Part shown: piece by piece, positions 1 through 9,362 of the stretch
How positions within the stretch are numbered: position 1 is the stretch's first letter
How the letters are laid out: every line of letters begins with the position of its first letter
Assembly (NCBI GenBank): GCA_029262065.1
Contig: JAJDAC010000014.1
Coordinates: 186,001-250,000, forward strand
Reading direction: 5' to 3'
Length of the DNA: 64,000 nt
Source: Candidatus Krumholzibacteriota bacterium
GTDB taxonomy: Bacteria > Krumholzibacteriota > Krumholzibacteriia > JAJRXK01
Position numbers and translations under genes: made by a program
Notes under the pieces: model-generated
Seen by the model: only the letters and a program-made list of their open reading frames with translations
Database searches by the model: none
What the model was told of the DNA's origin: nothing

Positions 1-950
1 CGGGTGACGTGACGTTCGTCGCGCAGTCCCGGTACGTGCCGCGACTGGATGACACCGGGGCAAGCGCCGTGATCCTGGCCGAGGGTGTCGAAACCAATTT
101 GCCGGCGATCCGGGTCAAGGATCCGTACCTGGCTTTTCTGAAGGCGATCGAGGCGTTCGCCCGACCGATCGAGGACTCCTTCCCCGAGGGTGTGCACGCC
201 AGCGCCGTAGTCGATCCCACGGCTAAACTGGGCGAAGGAGTTCGGATTGGTCCCCACGTGGTCGTCGATGCGCGATGTGAAATCGGACGTGACACCGTTC
301 TCGGCGCCGGCACCGTGGTCATGCGTGACGCTCGCGTTGGCGAGCGTTGTCTCATCTATCCCAACGTTACGATTCGCGAAGACTGCTCGGTGGGTAACCG
401 CGTGATCCTGCACCCCGGAGTGGTGGTGGGCAGCGACGGCTTTGGTTTTGCCAAGGGCGAGGGCATCTACCACAAGATTCCGCAGATCGGCCGCGTCATC
501 CTGGAAGATGACGTGGAAGTAGGGGCCAACAGTTGCATCGATCGAGCGACTACCGGTCGCACGATCGTGGCCAAGGGAACCAAGCTGGACAACCTGGTGC
601 AGGTGGCGCACAACGTCCGCATCGGACAGCACTGCGTCATATCAGCCCAGAGTGGTATATCCGGCAGCGCTTCGGTGGGTGACGATGTCGTCATGGCCGG
701 ACAGGTGGGTGTGGCCGGTCACATCCACGTTGGCGACCGCGTCCAGATCGGCGGTAAAGCCGGGGTTCCGAACAACATTCCCGCCGACCAGGCGGTGTCG
801 GGCATTCCCGCCCGCGACCATCGTGAGTGGCGTCGTTCCAACGTCCACATAAGCCGTCTCCCGCGCTACGCGGAGGAGCTGGCTGAACTACGCCAACGCC
901 TGGAAGAGTTGGAGAAAGCGAATCGTGCTTCGTCCTCAACGAACGCTTAA
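1..950 (+). CDS. lpxD: UDP-3-O-acylglucosamine N-acyltransferase LpxD (5' end outside window)
   Basis: LpxD adds the second 3-hydroxyacyl chain (N-linked, at C2) to UDP-3-O-acylglucosamine in lipid A synthesis; it is a cytoplasmic trimer. The reading frame is open from base 3 and reads GDVTFVA, the usual LpxD N-domain motif, so the GTG at 9 is internal and roughly 30 N-terminal residues lie off the window. A long run of left-handed beta-helix hexapeptides follows, with the HNVRIG and [10 protein letters not shown] segments that hold the catalytic histidine region. The C-terminal helix ends in a Glu/Leu-rich coil. The stop overlaps the start of the next gene by 26 nt, so it heads the lipid A operon seen here. 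Confidence 0.95.
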   Translation, partial: GDVTFVAQSRYVPRLDDTGASAVILAEGVETNLPAIRVKDPYLAFLKAIEAFARPIEDSFPEGVHASAVVDPTAKLGEGVRIGPHVVVDARCEIGRDTVLGAGTVVMRDARVGERCLIYPNVTIREDCSVGNRVILHPGVVVGSDGFGFAKGEGIYHKIPQIGRVILEDDVEVGANSCIDRATTGRTIVAKGTKLDNLVQVAHNVRIGQHCVISAQSGISGSASVGDDVVMAGQVGVAGHIHVGDRVQIGGKAGVPNNIPADQAVSGIPARDHREWRRSNVHISRLPRYAEELAELRQRLEELEKANRASSSTNA

Positions 951-2238
951 GGCCACCGCCGAGTTCGAGGGCGTCGGAATCCACACCGGGGAGCAGTCGC
1001 TTCTCCGTATGACTCCGGCCGAGCCCAACACCGGTGTGGTTTTTCGTGCGCAATCCAATGGCAAGACCGTGGAAATTCCCGCCACGGTCGAGTCGGTGCC
1101 CGAGAACGAACCGTTCCGGCGCAATACCACGCTCATGCACGATGGCGCCAAGGTGCACACCGTCGAGCACGTGCTGGCGACGTTGTCGGGCCTATCCATC
1201 GACAACTGCATCCTGGAGATCGACGGTCCCGAGGCACCTGAACCCGAAGACGGAAGCTGTCGTCCCTTCGTGGACCTCATCCTCGAAACGGGTGTAGAAG
1301 ATCAGGGGGTGCCCGCGCCGTTCTACGAGGTGCGTAAACCCGTGCAGTGGAGCCGCGAGGGAATTGGCATCACGGCCATTCCGTACGATGGATTTCGCGT
1401 GAGCTTCACCATCCAGTACGACAACGAAGTCATCGGCACCCAGTACGCGAGTTTCGATATCTCACCCGACGTCTTCGCGCGCGAGATCGCGCCGGCCCGT
1501 ACGTTCGCGCTGCGGAGCGAAATCGATCACCTGCGGAGCCAGGGTCTCATTCGCGGTGGGACTCTACGCAACGCCGTGGTGGTGGATGAGGACAAGATCC
1601 TCAACGAGGAACCACTTCGGTTTCCCGATGAATTCGTGCGGCACAAGATCCTGGACCTGCTCGGTGACCTGAGCTTGTTGGGGATGCCCATCAAGGGGCA
1701 CATCATCAGCCTGAAGAGCGGTCACCAGCCCAACGTGTCGTTCGTGCGAAAGATCGCGGCCATGGAGCGGGGTGCCAATCGACTGTTCTCGTCGAAGAAG
1801 CCCACGCACTGGGACATTCGGGCGATCATGGACATTCTGCCCCACCGATATCCTTTTTTGTTGATCGACCGCATCCTTGAGCTTGTTCCTGGCGAAAGCG
1901 TCAAGGGTCTCAAGTGCGTTTCGATCAACGAGCCGTTCTTCCAGGGCCATTTTCCCGGCCATCCGATCATGCCGGGAGTTCTGATCATTGAATCCATGGC
2001 TCAGGCGGGCGGTGTGTTGCTCATGAACATGCTGGAGCAGCCAGAAACAAAACTCGTGTACTTCAGCTCCATCAACCGCGCTCGTTTTCGACGCCCAGTT
2101 CTACCCGGTGATCAGTTGATCTTCGAGATCGAGCTACTGAAGTTTCGCAGGAACACTTGCAAGATGGCGGGCACCGCGACGGTCGACGGGGAAATCGTCG
2201 CCGAAGCGGAACTGCTCGCAGCCGTCGTGGATCGCTAG
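925..2238 (+). CDS. lpxC-fabZ: Bifunctional LpxC-FabZ: UDP-3-O-acyl-GlcNAc deacetylase / 3-hydroxyacyl-ACP dehydratase
   Basis: A 437-residue fusion. Residues 1-285 are LpxC, the zinc deacetylase that commits to lipid A: VEHVLATL (His82), [10 protein letters not shown] (His240, Asp244) and the GHQPN segment (His267) match the zinc ligands and general acid/base. Residues 295-437 are FabZ, the fatty-acid elongation dehydratase: [10 protein letters not shown], then [11 protein letters not shown] with catalytic His342 and Glu356. The two domains use and make 3-hydroxyacyl-ACP at the branch between lipid A and fatty acid synthesis. Known fusions of this kind are typical of Bacteroidota, Chlorobi and related FCB lineages. 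GTG start with GGAG 10 nt upstream; the start lies inside lpxD. Confidence 0.96.
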   Translation: MLRPQRTLKATAEFEGVGIHTGEQSLLRMTPAEPNTGVVFRAQSNGKTVEIPATVESVPENEPFRRNTTLMHDGAKVHTVEHVLATLSGLSIDNCILEIDGPEAPEPEDGSCRPFVDLILETGVEDQGVPAPFYEVRKPVQWSREGIGITAIPYDGFRVSFTIQYDNEVIGTQYASFDISPDVFAREIAPARTFALRSEIDHLRSQGLIRGGTLRNAVVVDEDKILNEEPLRFPDEFVRHKILDLLGDLSLLGMPIKGHIISLKSGHQPNVSFVRKIAAMERGANRLFSSKKPTHWDIRAIMDILPHRYPFLLIDRILELVPGESVKGLKCVSINEPFFQGHFPGHPIMPGVLIIESMAQAGGVLLMNMLEQPETKLVYFSSINRARFRRPVLPGDQLIFEIELLKFRRNTCKMAGTATVDGEIVAEAELLAAVVDR

Positions 2239-2264
2239 GCGTTCGCGGCGGGAAGGAGACGGCA

Positions 2265-3077
2265 TTGTCCGCAAAGGATCCGGGGTCTCAGCGTCAACCG
2301 CTGGTGCTCCATCAGGTACATCCCACCGCCCTCGTTCATCCGGGGGCCCGGTTGGCGCGCGGTGTAGTCATTGGGCCGTACAGCATCATCGGCCCCGATG
2401 TGGTAGTGGGTGAAGAGACCGAAATCGGCTCGAACGTGATTGTGGAGAACCGCGTTTCCATTGGGGCACGCAACCACATCTTCCACGGAGCGGTCATCGG
2501 TACCGCGCCCCAGGACCTGAAGTATGAGGGGGCTGACTCGATGGTGGTGATCGGTGACGACAACACCATTCGCGAGTACGTCACCATCAACATCGCGACC
2601 AACCACGGCGAGCAGACGCGCATTGGCAATCACTGCCTGCTCATGGCCTATGCCCATGTGGCGCACAATTGTGTGCTGGGCGACTGGGTCATCATGGCCA
2701 ACTCGGTGAACCTGGCCGGACACGTGGCGGTGGATGACCACGCGATCATTGGCGGCATGACGGCCGTACACCAGTTCGTGAGCATCGGCGCACATAGTTT
2801 CATTGGCGGCCTCAGCCGACTCTCCAAAGACGTACCGCCGTACGTCAAGGTGGCGGGCAGCCCGCCGGTACCCGCGGGCATCAACAGTGTCGGCCTGGAG
2901 CGGCGCGGCTTCAGCGCCGAGATGATCGCCGAGGTGAAGGAGGCGTATCGTCTCATCTACCGTCGGGGACTGCGGCGTGACGAGGCCATGACCCAAATGG
3001 CCGAACACGGACAGACCGAAGTGGTGCACGTGCTCGAGGACTTCTTCTCGCGGAGCACACGCGGCATCGTGCGTTGA
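2265..3077 (+). CDS. lpxA: UDP-N-acetylglucosamine O-acyltransferase LpxA
   Basis: LpxA catalyses the first step of lipid A synthesis, transfer of a 3-hydroxyacyl chain from ACP to UDP-GlcNAc. The product is a left-handed beta-helix protein with repeated hexapeptides (GVVIGPYSIIGPDVVVGE). It has the AVHQFVSIG segment with the catalytic histidine and a C-terminal helical domain ending near TRGIVR. I chose the TTG at 2265, giving 270 residues (the family is about 255-265), because GGAAGGAG sits 7 nt upstream. The frame opens at 2157, but that start would add a non-homologous stretch inside lpxC-fabZ. The stop overlaps the lpxB ATG by one base. Confidence 0.94.
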   Translation: MSAKDPGSQRQPLVLHQVHPTALVHPGARLARGVVIGPYSIIGPDVVVGEETEIGSNVIVENRVSIGARNHIFHGAVIGTAPQDLKYEGADSMVVIGDDNTIREYVTINIATNHGEQTRIGNHCLLMAYAHVAHNCVLGDWVIMANSVNLAGHVAVDDHAIIGGMTAVHQFVSIGAHSFIGGLSRLSKDVPPYVKVAGSPPVPAGINSVGLERRGFSAEMIAEVKEAYRLIYRRGLRRDEAMTQMAEHGQTEVVHVLEDFFSRSTRGIVR

Positions 3078-4201
3078 TGGCGGCGCATCCTCCCTGCGTA
3101 TTTCTTTCGGCGGGCGAGACCAGCGGCGAACTCTACGCGACTGAAGTGGCCCGCGCGCTGCGCGCGCGCAATCCCGATCTACAACTCGTGGGAGTCGGTG
3201 GTGATCGACTGGCCGCGGCTGGCGTCGAGTTATGGGCGAGGTCTGAAGATCTCGCCGTAATGGGATTTCTCGAAGTGGTGAAGCATCTGCCGCGGTTGCG
3301 AAGACTCGCCACCCAACTGGCGGAGCGCGCATCGCAACGCGGCGTTGACCTATTCCTTCCTGTCGACTACCCAGGCTTCCATATTCACGTCGCGCAGCAG
3401 TTGCGCAAGCGAGAGATTCCCACGCTTGATTTCATTCCGCCCAAGACCTGGTCGTGGGGTAGATGGCGGCTTCGCGCGCTGCGGCGCGCGGTTCGGCGCT
3501 GCGCCGTCATTTTTCCCTTCGAGCAAACGTACTATCGACAGCATGGGATCGACGCGCATTTCGTGGGGCATCCGCTCATGGACCTGCATCAGGCCGAGCT
3601 GGATGCACCCCGCACCCGCCGCGACGGCGAGCTGTTGTTGGTACCGGGCAGCCGTCGCCAGGAGCTGGCGAATGTCGGACCCGTCCTGGGCCGCGTAGCC
3701 GCGTCCTTGTTGGCTGACGGGTCAGTTCGTCGTGTCGTGGTGAGCCAGGCGCCGCATGTCGAGGATGCTTGGCTCGCACCCCTGATGGACGCATGCCCCC
3801 AGGCCCAAGTGTCCAATGACGAGTTGTTCGGCCGGTTGCTGGGTTCTTCGGCCGCGATCGTGACCAGTGGCACGGCGAGTCTGGAAGCGGCCTTGGCTGG
3901 CGTACCCCACGCCATCGTCTATCGAACCAGCCCGGTTACCTACGCCATTGCGCGGCGCCTGGCCACCGTGAGCCATATCGGCATGGCCAACATTGCGCTC
4001 GAGCGAAGAGCCTTTCCCGAGTTCTTGCAGGGTGACTTCCGGGTCGAACCCTTGACCCGGTGCATGGCCGGACTGCTGGACCCAGCGTCGGCAAGCCGGC
4101 AAGATCAACGGGCGTCGTCCCACGAGCTGCGCGGGCTTCTGGGTGGTACTGGCGCATTCGGCCTGGTGGCCGATATGGCCCTGGGGATGCTCTCGACCTG
4201 A
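3077..4201 (+). CDS. lpxB: Lipid-A-disaccharide synthase LpxB
   Basis: A GT19 glycosyltransferase that joins UDP-2,3-diacylglucosamine and lipid X to form the lipid A disaccharide at the inner membrane. The N-terminus carries the family signature AGETSGELYA. Later segments VDYPGFH, PPKTWSWGRWR, FVGHPLMD, LLVPGSRRQE and TSGTASLEAALAGVPHAIVYR follow the order expected of LpxB. Length is 374 residues, close to the usual 380. ATG at 3077 overlaps the lpxA stop (TTGATG); a TTG at 3074 is also possible. An oxidoreductase sometimes sits between lpxA and lpxB in other genomes and is absent here. Confidence 0.95.
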   Translation: MAAHPPCVFLSAGETSGELYATEVARALRARNPDLQLVGVGGDRLAAAGVELWARSEDLAVMGFLEVVKHLPRLRRLATQLAERASQRGVDLFLPVDYPGFHIHVAQQLRKREIPTLDFIPPKTWSWGRWRLRALRRAVRRCAVIFPFEQTYYRQHGIDAHFVGHPLMDLHQAELDAPRTRRDGELLLVPGSRRQELANVGPVLGRVAASLLADGSVRRVVVSQAPHVEDAWLAPLMDACPQAQVSNDELFGRLLGSSAAIVTSGTASLEAALAGVPHAIVYRTSPVTYAIARRLATVSHIGMANIALERRAFPEFLQGDFRVEPLTRCMAGLLDPASASRQDQRASSHELRGLLGGTGAFGLVADMALGMLST

Positions 4202-4251
4202 CGGCACCCGCGACCGTATACTTCCCTCAAGGCGGACCCCAACGGCGACCC

Positions 4252-4941
4252 ATGTTCTACAATTCTTCACAACAGTTACTTGTTCCTCTCGTGCACGCCA
4301 CGTATGCGGTGCTACGCCGGGTGGTGACGTGGTCGGTCCACGATCCGCATGGCATCCTGGCCCGGGCCCGGGATGGCGAGCCGTTCGTGTTCGCCTGTCG
4401 CCACGGGCAGTTGGTGCCGTTGCTATGGGCCATGGAGGAAACCGATCTGAACGTGGTGGTCAGCGAGAGTCGCGATGGTGCCCTGCTCGCCGCGGTGCTC
4501 GAGCGGCGTGGCTACAACCTCGTCCGGGGCAGCACGAGCCGCGCTGGGCGCCGGGCCGCCAGTGAAGCACTTCGGGTGTTGCGCGCCGGCGGAAGATTGG
4601 GCGTGGCCGTGGACGGTCCGCGGGGGCCGCGGGGCAAGGTCCAGGACGGATTTCTGCGGTTGGCACGGGCCGCCGGGGCTCCGGTCATTCCCCTGTGGAC
4701 CGAGGGTGGCAATCACTGGGTGGCGCCAGGTAGCTGGGATTCGTTTCAGGTGCCGCTGCCTCCGGGGCGGCCGCGGATCTGCGTGGGCGCGCCAATCGTC
4801 GTGGGCCCGGGTTCGGACGGGCTGCACGAGGCGGGCGCGCAAGTCGCCGCGGGCCTGGGTGGATGGCGCCCGGAGCCTCCCCAACCCAGGGTCGACGAGG
4901 CCGTCAATTCTCCCGCCCACCCGTCCTATGGACATTCTTGA
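4252..4941 (+). CDS. DUF374 lysophospholipid acyltransferase-like protein
   Basis: A 229-residue protein of the DUF374 group within the LPLAT acyltransferase superfamily. It has CRHGQLVP near residues 47-54, where the superfamily's H-x4-D box normally lies; the second acidic residue is not obvious. VSESRDG and AVDGPRGPRG are DUF374 hallmarks, and a C-terminal substrate-pocket segment follows. The gene sits between lpxB and lpxK, so a role in acylating lipid A or a related lipid is likely but inferred. Start is the ATG 50 nt after lpxB; the 3' end overlaps lpxK by 14 nt. No Kdo transferase (waaA) is present where it often occurs. Confidence 0.85.
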   Translation: MFYNSSQQLLVPLVHATYAVLRRVVTWSVHDPHGILARARDGEPFVFACRHGQLVPLLWAMEETDLNVVVSESRDGALLAAVLERRGYNLVRGSTSRAGRRAASEALRVLRAGGRLGVAVDGPRGPRGKVQDGFLRLARAAGAPVIPLWTEGGNHWVAPGSWDSFQVPLPPGRPRICVGAPIVVGPGSDGLHEAGAQVAAGLGGWRPEPPQPRVDEAVNSPAHPSYGHS

Positions 4942-5938
4942 CCAGCGTCCGTGGCCTGCGCGGGCACTGGATCATCTGGAAGCCCGGGGTGAGGTTCTGG
5001 CCCCTCTGGGATACCTGTACGCAATAGGGGCCCGTCTGCGTCGTCGTGTGCGCAAGAGCACGCCGTTGGTGTCTCCTCCGCTGAGTGTAACCGTGGGCAA
5101 TTTGCGGGTCGGGGGCACGGGAAAGACCCCGGTCGTCGCCGATCTCGCGGTTCGCTGGCAGAAAGAGGGCCGCAAGGTGGCGGTGGCCAGCCGCGGCTAC
5201 CGGGCGGCCAGCGGTGGCGATGAGCCAGGATGGTTGCGGGATCAACTCGGCATTCCGGTGTATCTGGGCGCCGATCGCGCGGCTTCGTTCGCGCAGGCGT
5301 GCAGCGATGGGGTCGAGGTGCTCTTGCTCGACGACGCGTTCCAGTCGTCGGTGCGCGCCGCGGTCCAGCTGGTGATCGTTCTCGATCGCGACATCGATCG
5401 TCCACCACGCGTGCTACCGGCGGGCCCCGCGCGAGAGGGCGCCGAGACTCTGCAACGCGCCCACGCGGTGTTGGTTCGAAGTGAAGATGGTACCTGGCCG
5501 CCAACCCCGGCCGATCGGTGGAGGTACCAGCGCTTCGCGGAAAAGGTCTGTGGAGGCCGCGCCTTCGCGTTCCGGCTGCGCCCCGATGCACTGGTCGATA
5601 CCGACGACAACGAGGTGGCGACGTCGCGACTGCGGCGGCCCGTGGTTCTCGCCAGCGGTTTGGCAAGACCCGAGAGCTTTGAACGGTCGGCGCAACGCAT
5701 GGGGTTGCGACCCGTGGCCAGTGTGCGCCTGGCCGATCATGCCGCATTCGATGCGCGCGAGATGAAGCGCATTGCGAATGCCATGCGCGAGTACGAGGCG
5801 CGAACCCTGGTGTGTCCCGAGAAGAACTTCAGGCGGTTGACATCAATGCCCACGGGCTGGACGACGCTGGGGCTGCGGGCCAAGTTGGAATGGGATCGCG
5901 ATCCGCTCGAGCTGTTGGCCGCGCTGATCGGTGACTGA
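4928..5938 (+). CDS. lpxK: Tetraacyldisaccharide 4'-kinase LpxK
   Basis: LpxK phosphorylates the 4' position of the tetraacyl disaccharide to give lipid IVA at the inner membrane. The P-loop VGGTGKTPVV lies near residues 61-70, with the ASRGYR and LLLDDAFQ segments that follow in the family. The C-terminal half contains LADHAAFD and CPEKNFRRL, where other members have a DHH and a T-EKD motif. Length 336 residues is normal. The ATG at 4928 overlaps the DUF374 gene; a much longer open frame from 4475 lies in another frame of that gene and is not homologous. It is the last gene of the lipid A operon. Confidence 0.94.
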   Translation: MDILDQRPWPARALDHLEARGEVLAPLGYLYAIGARLRRRVRKSTPLVSPPLSVTVGNLRVGGTGKTPVVADLAVRWQKEGRKVAVASRGYRAASGGDEPGWLRDQLGIPVYLGADRAASFAQACSDGVEVLLLDDAFQSSVRAAVQLVIVLDRDIDRPPRVLPAGPAREGAETLQRAHAVLVRSEDGTWPPTPADRWRYQRFAEKVCGGRAFAFRLRPDALVDTDDNEVATSRLRRPVVLASGLARPESFERSAQRMGLRPVASVRLADHAAFDAREMKRIANAMREYEARTLVCPEKNFRRLTSMPTGWTTLGLRAKLEWDRDPLELLAALIGD

Positions 5939-6001
5939 GCGCCTACCGCTTGGTCTGCCCTCGCACGCCTACTGGCCTGCGGCGAACAACTACGGCGAAT
6001 G

Positions 6002-6036
6002 AAAAAACGGCGGCAGTCACGTAGACCGCCGCCGTT
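6002..6036 (-). terminator. Rho-independent terminator of the minus-strand lipoprotein gene
   Basis: Nine-base-pair arms (6006-6014 with 6028-6036; AACGGCGGC/GCCGCCGTT), extended by three inner pairs past a mismatch, close a short loop. Read on the minus strand, the stem is followed by six U residues (A-run at 6002-6007). It sits 24 nt beyond the stop of the gene at 6060-6671. It could also slow + strand transcription leaving lpxK, but no T-run follows in that direction. Confidence 0.82.
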
Positions 6037-6059
6037 CTCAAGCTACTCGTGTGATCGCG

Positions 6060-6671
6060 CTACTGGACGATGACGCCGATGAATTCGACGATGACCGAAC
6101 CTTCCACTTCGTACTCGCGAGTCGAACCGCTTTCGTGGCCGGTAAGGGTCACGTGGGCCGAGGCCGAGAACGAGGGCACCTGAGGGCTGTAAGCCGGTCC
6201 GCTGAGTGCCGTCCCCAGCAGGTCCTGGAAGTAGGTCGATTGCTTCATGTTGAAGGGCACGACCATGACGTTGAACGTGATCTGTTCCCCCTGGGGGATG
6301 GTCACGTCGTATCCGCCCGCGTAGTTGAACGGAGCCAATTCGCTCAACGGGCTAGCGCCCGTACTACGCCACTCCACCGCGACATCGGTCACGTGGAAGT
6401 GACTGAAGGGCCCCGTGTCCGGCGCGGAAATGAATTGGTTATACGAACGATTGTTCACCGTGATCGCCACATGGCCAGCCGGGGTGAAGTCGTCCGAGGT
6501 GCCAACGATACGGTCAGCGCCCGCGTCCAGCATGCCGGCCACGTAGACACCGCCTTCGGCTACGAAGGCGATCTCGACCGCGCTGCGTTGGCGTTCGCTA
6601 TTTTCCTCGCATGAGGTCAGCAGGGGAGTCACGCTCAGTGCGAGCGCGAGAATCCAGGTACTTCTAAGCAC
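6060..6671 (-). CDS. Predicted lipoprotein of unknown function
   Basis: I do not recognise this 203-residue protein. The GTG at 6671 follows a strong AGGAGGCC site (6677-6684) and gives a classic lipoprotein signal: a short basic N-terminus, a hydrophobic stretch and LLTSC with lipobox Cys21. The mature part is rich in beta-forming, polar sequence (VHITVNNRS-like segments, repeated Phe/Ser/Thr) and ends in a hydrophobic strand. It stands alone on the minus strand, diverging from nadB and converging on lpxK, with its own terminator. An upstream extension of the frame to 6923 lacks a signal and is unlikely. Likely a lipid-anchored envelope protein. Confidence 0.75.
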   Translation of the reverse strand: MLRSTWILALALSVTPLLTSCEENSERQRSAVEIAFVAEGGVYVAGMLDAGADRIVGTSDDFTPAGHVAITVNNRSYNQFISAPDTGPFSHFHVTDVAVEWRSTGASPLSELAPFNYAGGYDVTIPQGEQITFNVMVVPFNMKQSTYFQDLLGTALSGPAYSPQVPSFSASAHVTLTGHESGSTREYEVEGSVIVEFIGVIVQ

Positions 6672-6981
6672 GAAAGGCCTCCTGAATCGACGGGGCAGAA
6701 CGCGGAACTCAACCCCGACGTTCGTTCCGTCCAGTCCAATGTCGATTGGGCTTCGAGCAAACGATATGCCATGACGGACAATCGTGTAAGTATTGGAAAG
6801 ATAGAGCGTTGTCTGTGTTTGCGAAGCTGGCCCGGTAAGAATGAACGGGCAGGGTGCGCGGACTTTCCCATCTGGGGGCTGCAACGTGCAACTTTGACCT
6901 CGGGCGGGCCGAACCTCCTTCATCGCGGAGCAGAAGGGAATCTCCTACCATGGATGGGTCCAACGCCACGGGGAGCGGGGT
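6672..6981. other. Intergenic spacer between the divergent lipoprotein gene and nadB
   Basis: A 310-base region that must hold promoters for both divergent genes. I see the ribosome binding sites at each end (AGGAGGCC for the minus gene, GGGAGCGGGG for nadB) but no pair of boxes close enough to sigma-70 consensus to name a promoter. A + strand ORF from 6771 runs into nadB in another frame and looks like chance. Confidence 0.4.
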
Positions 6982-8604
6982 TTGAGCCACGATCAAGAGA
7001 AGACCGACGTCCTGGTCGTCGGCAGCGGCATTGCCGGTCTGAGCGCAGCTTTGGCGCTGGCTCGCCACCATCGCGTGACCCTGGTCACCAAGAAACGCCT
7101 CTCCGAGAGCAACACGAACTACGCGCAGGGTGGAATCGCGTCGGTCCTGTCGCCCGACGACACCTTCGAGGCGCACGTTCAGGACACCCTGGAAGCGGGG
7201 GCGGGATTGTGCCACGTGGGGATTACCCGCAAAGTGGTCGAAGCCGGCCCCGACCTCATCTACGGCCTGGTCGCGCAGGGTATGGAATTCACCCGCTTGG
7301 GTGAAGGCAAGTTCGAACTGGGCCGAGAGGGTGGTCACTCGGCGCGTCGCATCGTGCACGCGGGAGATTTCACCGGCCGGGAGCTGGAGTCGGCGCTGGT
7401 CGAGTGGGCACGTAGTACCGAGAACCTGAACATCCTGGAGGATCACTTCGCCGTCGACCTGCTGCAGGACGACAACGCGAGGGTAGTGGGCGCATTGGTC
7501 CTGGACCGGCGTTCGCGCAAGTTGGAGCGGCACCTGGCGAAGTTTACGCTGTTGGCGAGCGGCGGCAGCGGCAAGGTGTATCGCTACACCAGCAATCCCG
7601 ACATCGCCACGGGCGACGGGTTGGCCATGGCCTATCGCGCGGGGGCCACGGTCGCCAATCTGGAGTTCTTCCAGTTCCATCCCACGTGTCTGTTCCACCC
7701 CGAAGCCAAGAACTTCCTGATCAGCGAAGCCGTCCGCGGCGAGGGTGCCATCCTGCGCAACCAGTCGGGCGAAGCGTTCATGACGCGGTACCACGAGCTG
7801 GCCGATCTGGCCCCGCGCGATGTGGTGGCCCGCGCAATCGATCAGGAAATGAAGCAACGCGGTGAAGAATACGTGCTGTTGGATACCACGGTGCTCGAAG
7901 CCGATCGGGCGCTGGCGCGGTTTCCCAACATTGCGCGTCAGTGTCGTGAGTTTGGTCTGGATCTGACGAAGCAGGCGCTTCCCGTGGTACCGGCCGCGCA
8001 CTACCAGTGCGGCGGCGTGGTGGTTGACGAGCATGGTGCCAGCAACCTCGATGGTCTCTACGTGATCGGCGAGGCCGCTTGCACGGGGTTGCATGGAGCC
8101 AATCGGCTGGCCAGCAACAGCCTGCTCGAGGCGCTCTATTTCGCGACGGCCGCGAGCCGGCAGGTGAGCGAACGGTTGGGTTCGGTCGCTGAACCCAACT
8201 GTCCGCCGGATCCCGTGAAGTTTGGTACCGACGATTGCGCCCTGGTTACGCTTCGCCACGACTGGGAAGTGGCCCGCCGCACCATGTGGGAGTACGTGGG
8301 CGTCGTCCGCGACGACGAACGTCTACGGGTAGCCCAACAACGCATGGCCGGCATGGCCAAGGACGCCAACGATCAGGTTCGACGCCATCTCCCCGATGCG
8401 GATCGCCTCGAGTTGCGCAATGTGGCTCTGCTAGGTGAGCTGGTCATCAACAGCGCGCTGTTCCGGCAGGAGAGTCGTGGGCTCCACACCATGCTCGATC
8501 ACCCTTCCACGGACCCACGGTTCGCGGGTGATACATACCTGCGCATCGGTCTCGCGCCGTGGTTGGCCCCGTTGCCACCGGCCGAAATCGCGGAAGAAGG
8601 TTGA
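6982..8604 (+). CDS. nadB: L-aspartate oxidase NadB
   Basis: NadB oxidises L-aspartate to iminoaspartate with FAD, the first step of de novo NAD synthesis. The N-terminal dinucleotide fold reads VVGSGIAGLSAALAL (about residues 12-26). SESNTNYAQGGIA, EGGHSARRIVHAGD, FFQFHPTCL, LAPRDVVARAID and HYQCGGVVVDEHG follow in family order, and a helical C-terminal domain ends the protein. Length 540 residues is normal. The TTG start has GGGAGCGGGG just upstream. The next gene starts 5 nt after the stop, so nadB probably leads the transcript that also carries the bacillithiol genes. nadA and nadC are not in the window. Confidence 0.95.
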   Translation: MSHDQEKTDVLVVGSGIAGLSAALALARHHRVTLVTKKRLSESNTNYAQGGIASVLSPDDTFEAHVQDTLEAGAGLCHVGITRKVVEAGPDLIYGLVAQGMEFTRLGEGKFELGREGGHSARRIVHAGDFTGRELESALVEWARSTENLNILEDHFAVDLLQDDNARVVGALVLDRRSRKLERHLAKFTLLASGGSGKVYRYTSNPDIATGDGLAMAYRAGATVANLEFFQFHPTCLFHPEAKNFLISEAVRGEGAILRNQSGEAFMTRYHELADLAPRDVVARAIDQEMKQRGEEYVLLDTTVLEADRALARFPNIARQCREFGLDLTKQALPVVPAAHYQCGGVVVDEHGASNLDGLYVIGEAACTGLHGANRLASNSLLEALYFATAASRQVSERLGSVAEPNCPPDPVKFGTDDCALVTLRHDWEVARRTMWEYVGVVRDDERLRVAQQRMAGMAKDANDQVRRHLPDADRLELRNVALLGELVINSALFRQESRGLHTMLDHPSTDPRFAGDTYLRIGLAPWLAPLPPAEIAEEG

Positions 8605-8609
8605 GCCGC

Positions 8610-9362
8610 GTGGCCGATTGGTACGAAAGCTCGTTCGGGGAACGCTACGTCGAACTCTACGCGCATCGTGACGAACGCGAAGCGAGTCAGGCCCTGCGCA
8701 CCGTTTTGTCCGACCAGGAGCGGCGGACGGCCCGGATTCTCGATCTGGGTACCGGAACCGGGCGGCATCTGCGGCAACTGACCGACGAAGGCGCAGAGGT
8801 GATCGGCCTGGATCTGTCTTCGGTACTCCTGGGATACGCGCGCCGGGCCAAGGCCGACTCCTGGTTGGTGCGGGCCGACATGCGATACCTGCCCCTGCGC
8901 GCGAAGAGCGTCGATGTGACGGTTTCGATGTTCACCTCCTACGGCTACTTCGAAACTGACGCGCAACATCGGGCTTTGGCGGCCGAGATGGCGCGCGTAA
9001 CCCGACATGCGATCGTCGTCGACGTTCCCAATCGACATCGATTGACCCAGACCCTGGTCCCCGAAAGTCGTCGCGAGTTGGCTGACGGCTGGGCGACGGA
9101 GCAACGTTGGCTGGAAACTGCACCGCCCCGCGTTTGCAAACGAATCACCGTGTTCGACCGGGCCAGCGGTCAATCGATTGAGGAGTACGAGGAGAGGGTC
9201 ATGCTATTCGAGCCGGACGAACTGGAAGACCACTTTCGTGCCGCCGGTTTCTCGCGGGAGTGGTGGCGGGGCGACTACGCTGGAAGCCAATTCAGCCCGC
9301 GCGAAAGTCCCCGTATGATCGGGCGTTTCGTGCGCGCGGTGGGCATTGGAGCCGGCGAATGA
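8610..9362 (+). CDS. Class I SAM-dependent methyltransferase coupled to the bacillithiol genes
   Basis: A 250-residue Rossmann methyltransferase. Motif I ILDLGTGTGRHL lies near residues 45-56 and the acidic loop GLDLSS follows. A small-molecule-type C-terminal half contains a YEERVMLFEPDEL segment. GTG at 8610 has GGAAGAAGG about 9 nt upstream; a TTG at 8601 overlapping the nadB stop is possible. Its stop overlaps the bshC start (ATGA), so it is translated with the bacillithiol enzymes. Known biology: in Chlorobium the methyltransferase NmbA converts bacillithiol to N-methyl-bacillithiol. That this gene has the same role is inference from position only; other small-molecule substrates are possible. 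Confidence 0.88.
   Translation: MADWYESSFGERYVELYAHRDEREASQALRTVLSDQERRTARILDLGTGTGRHLRQLTDEGAEVIGLDLSSVLLGYARRAKADSWLVRADMRYLPLRAKSVDVTVSMFTSYGYFETDAQHRALAAEMARVTRHAIVVDVPNRHRLTQTLVPESRRELADGWATEQRWLETAPPRVCKRITVFDRASGQSIEEYEERVMLFEPDELEDHFRAAGFSREWWRGDYAGSQFSPRESPRMIGRFVRAVGIGAGE

Noticed and set aside
2157-2264. Upstream extension of lpxA from 2157
   Set aside because: It lies inside lpxC-fabZ in another frame, lacks homology, and the TTG at 2265 has a good ribosome site.
6709-8259. 516-residue minus-strand open frame over nadB
   Set aside because: It is a shadow of the nadB codons with no recognisable protein and conflicts with a clear gene.
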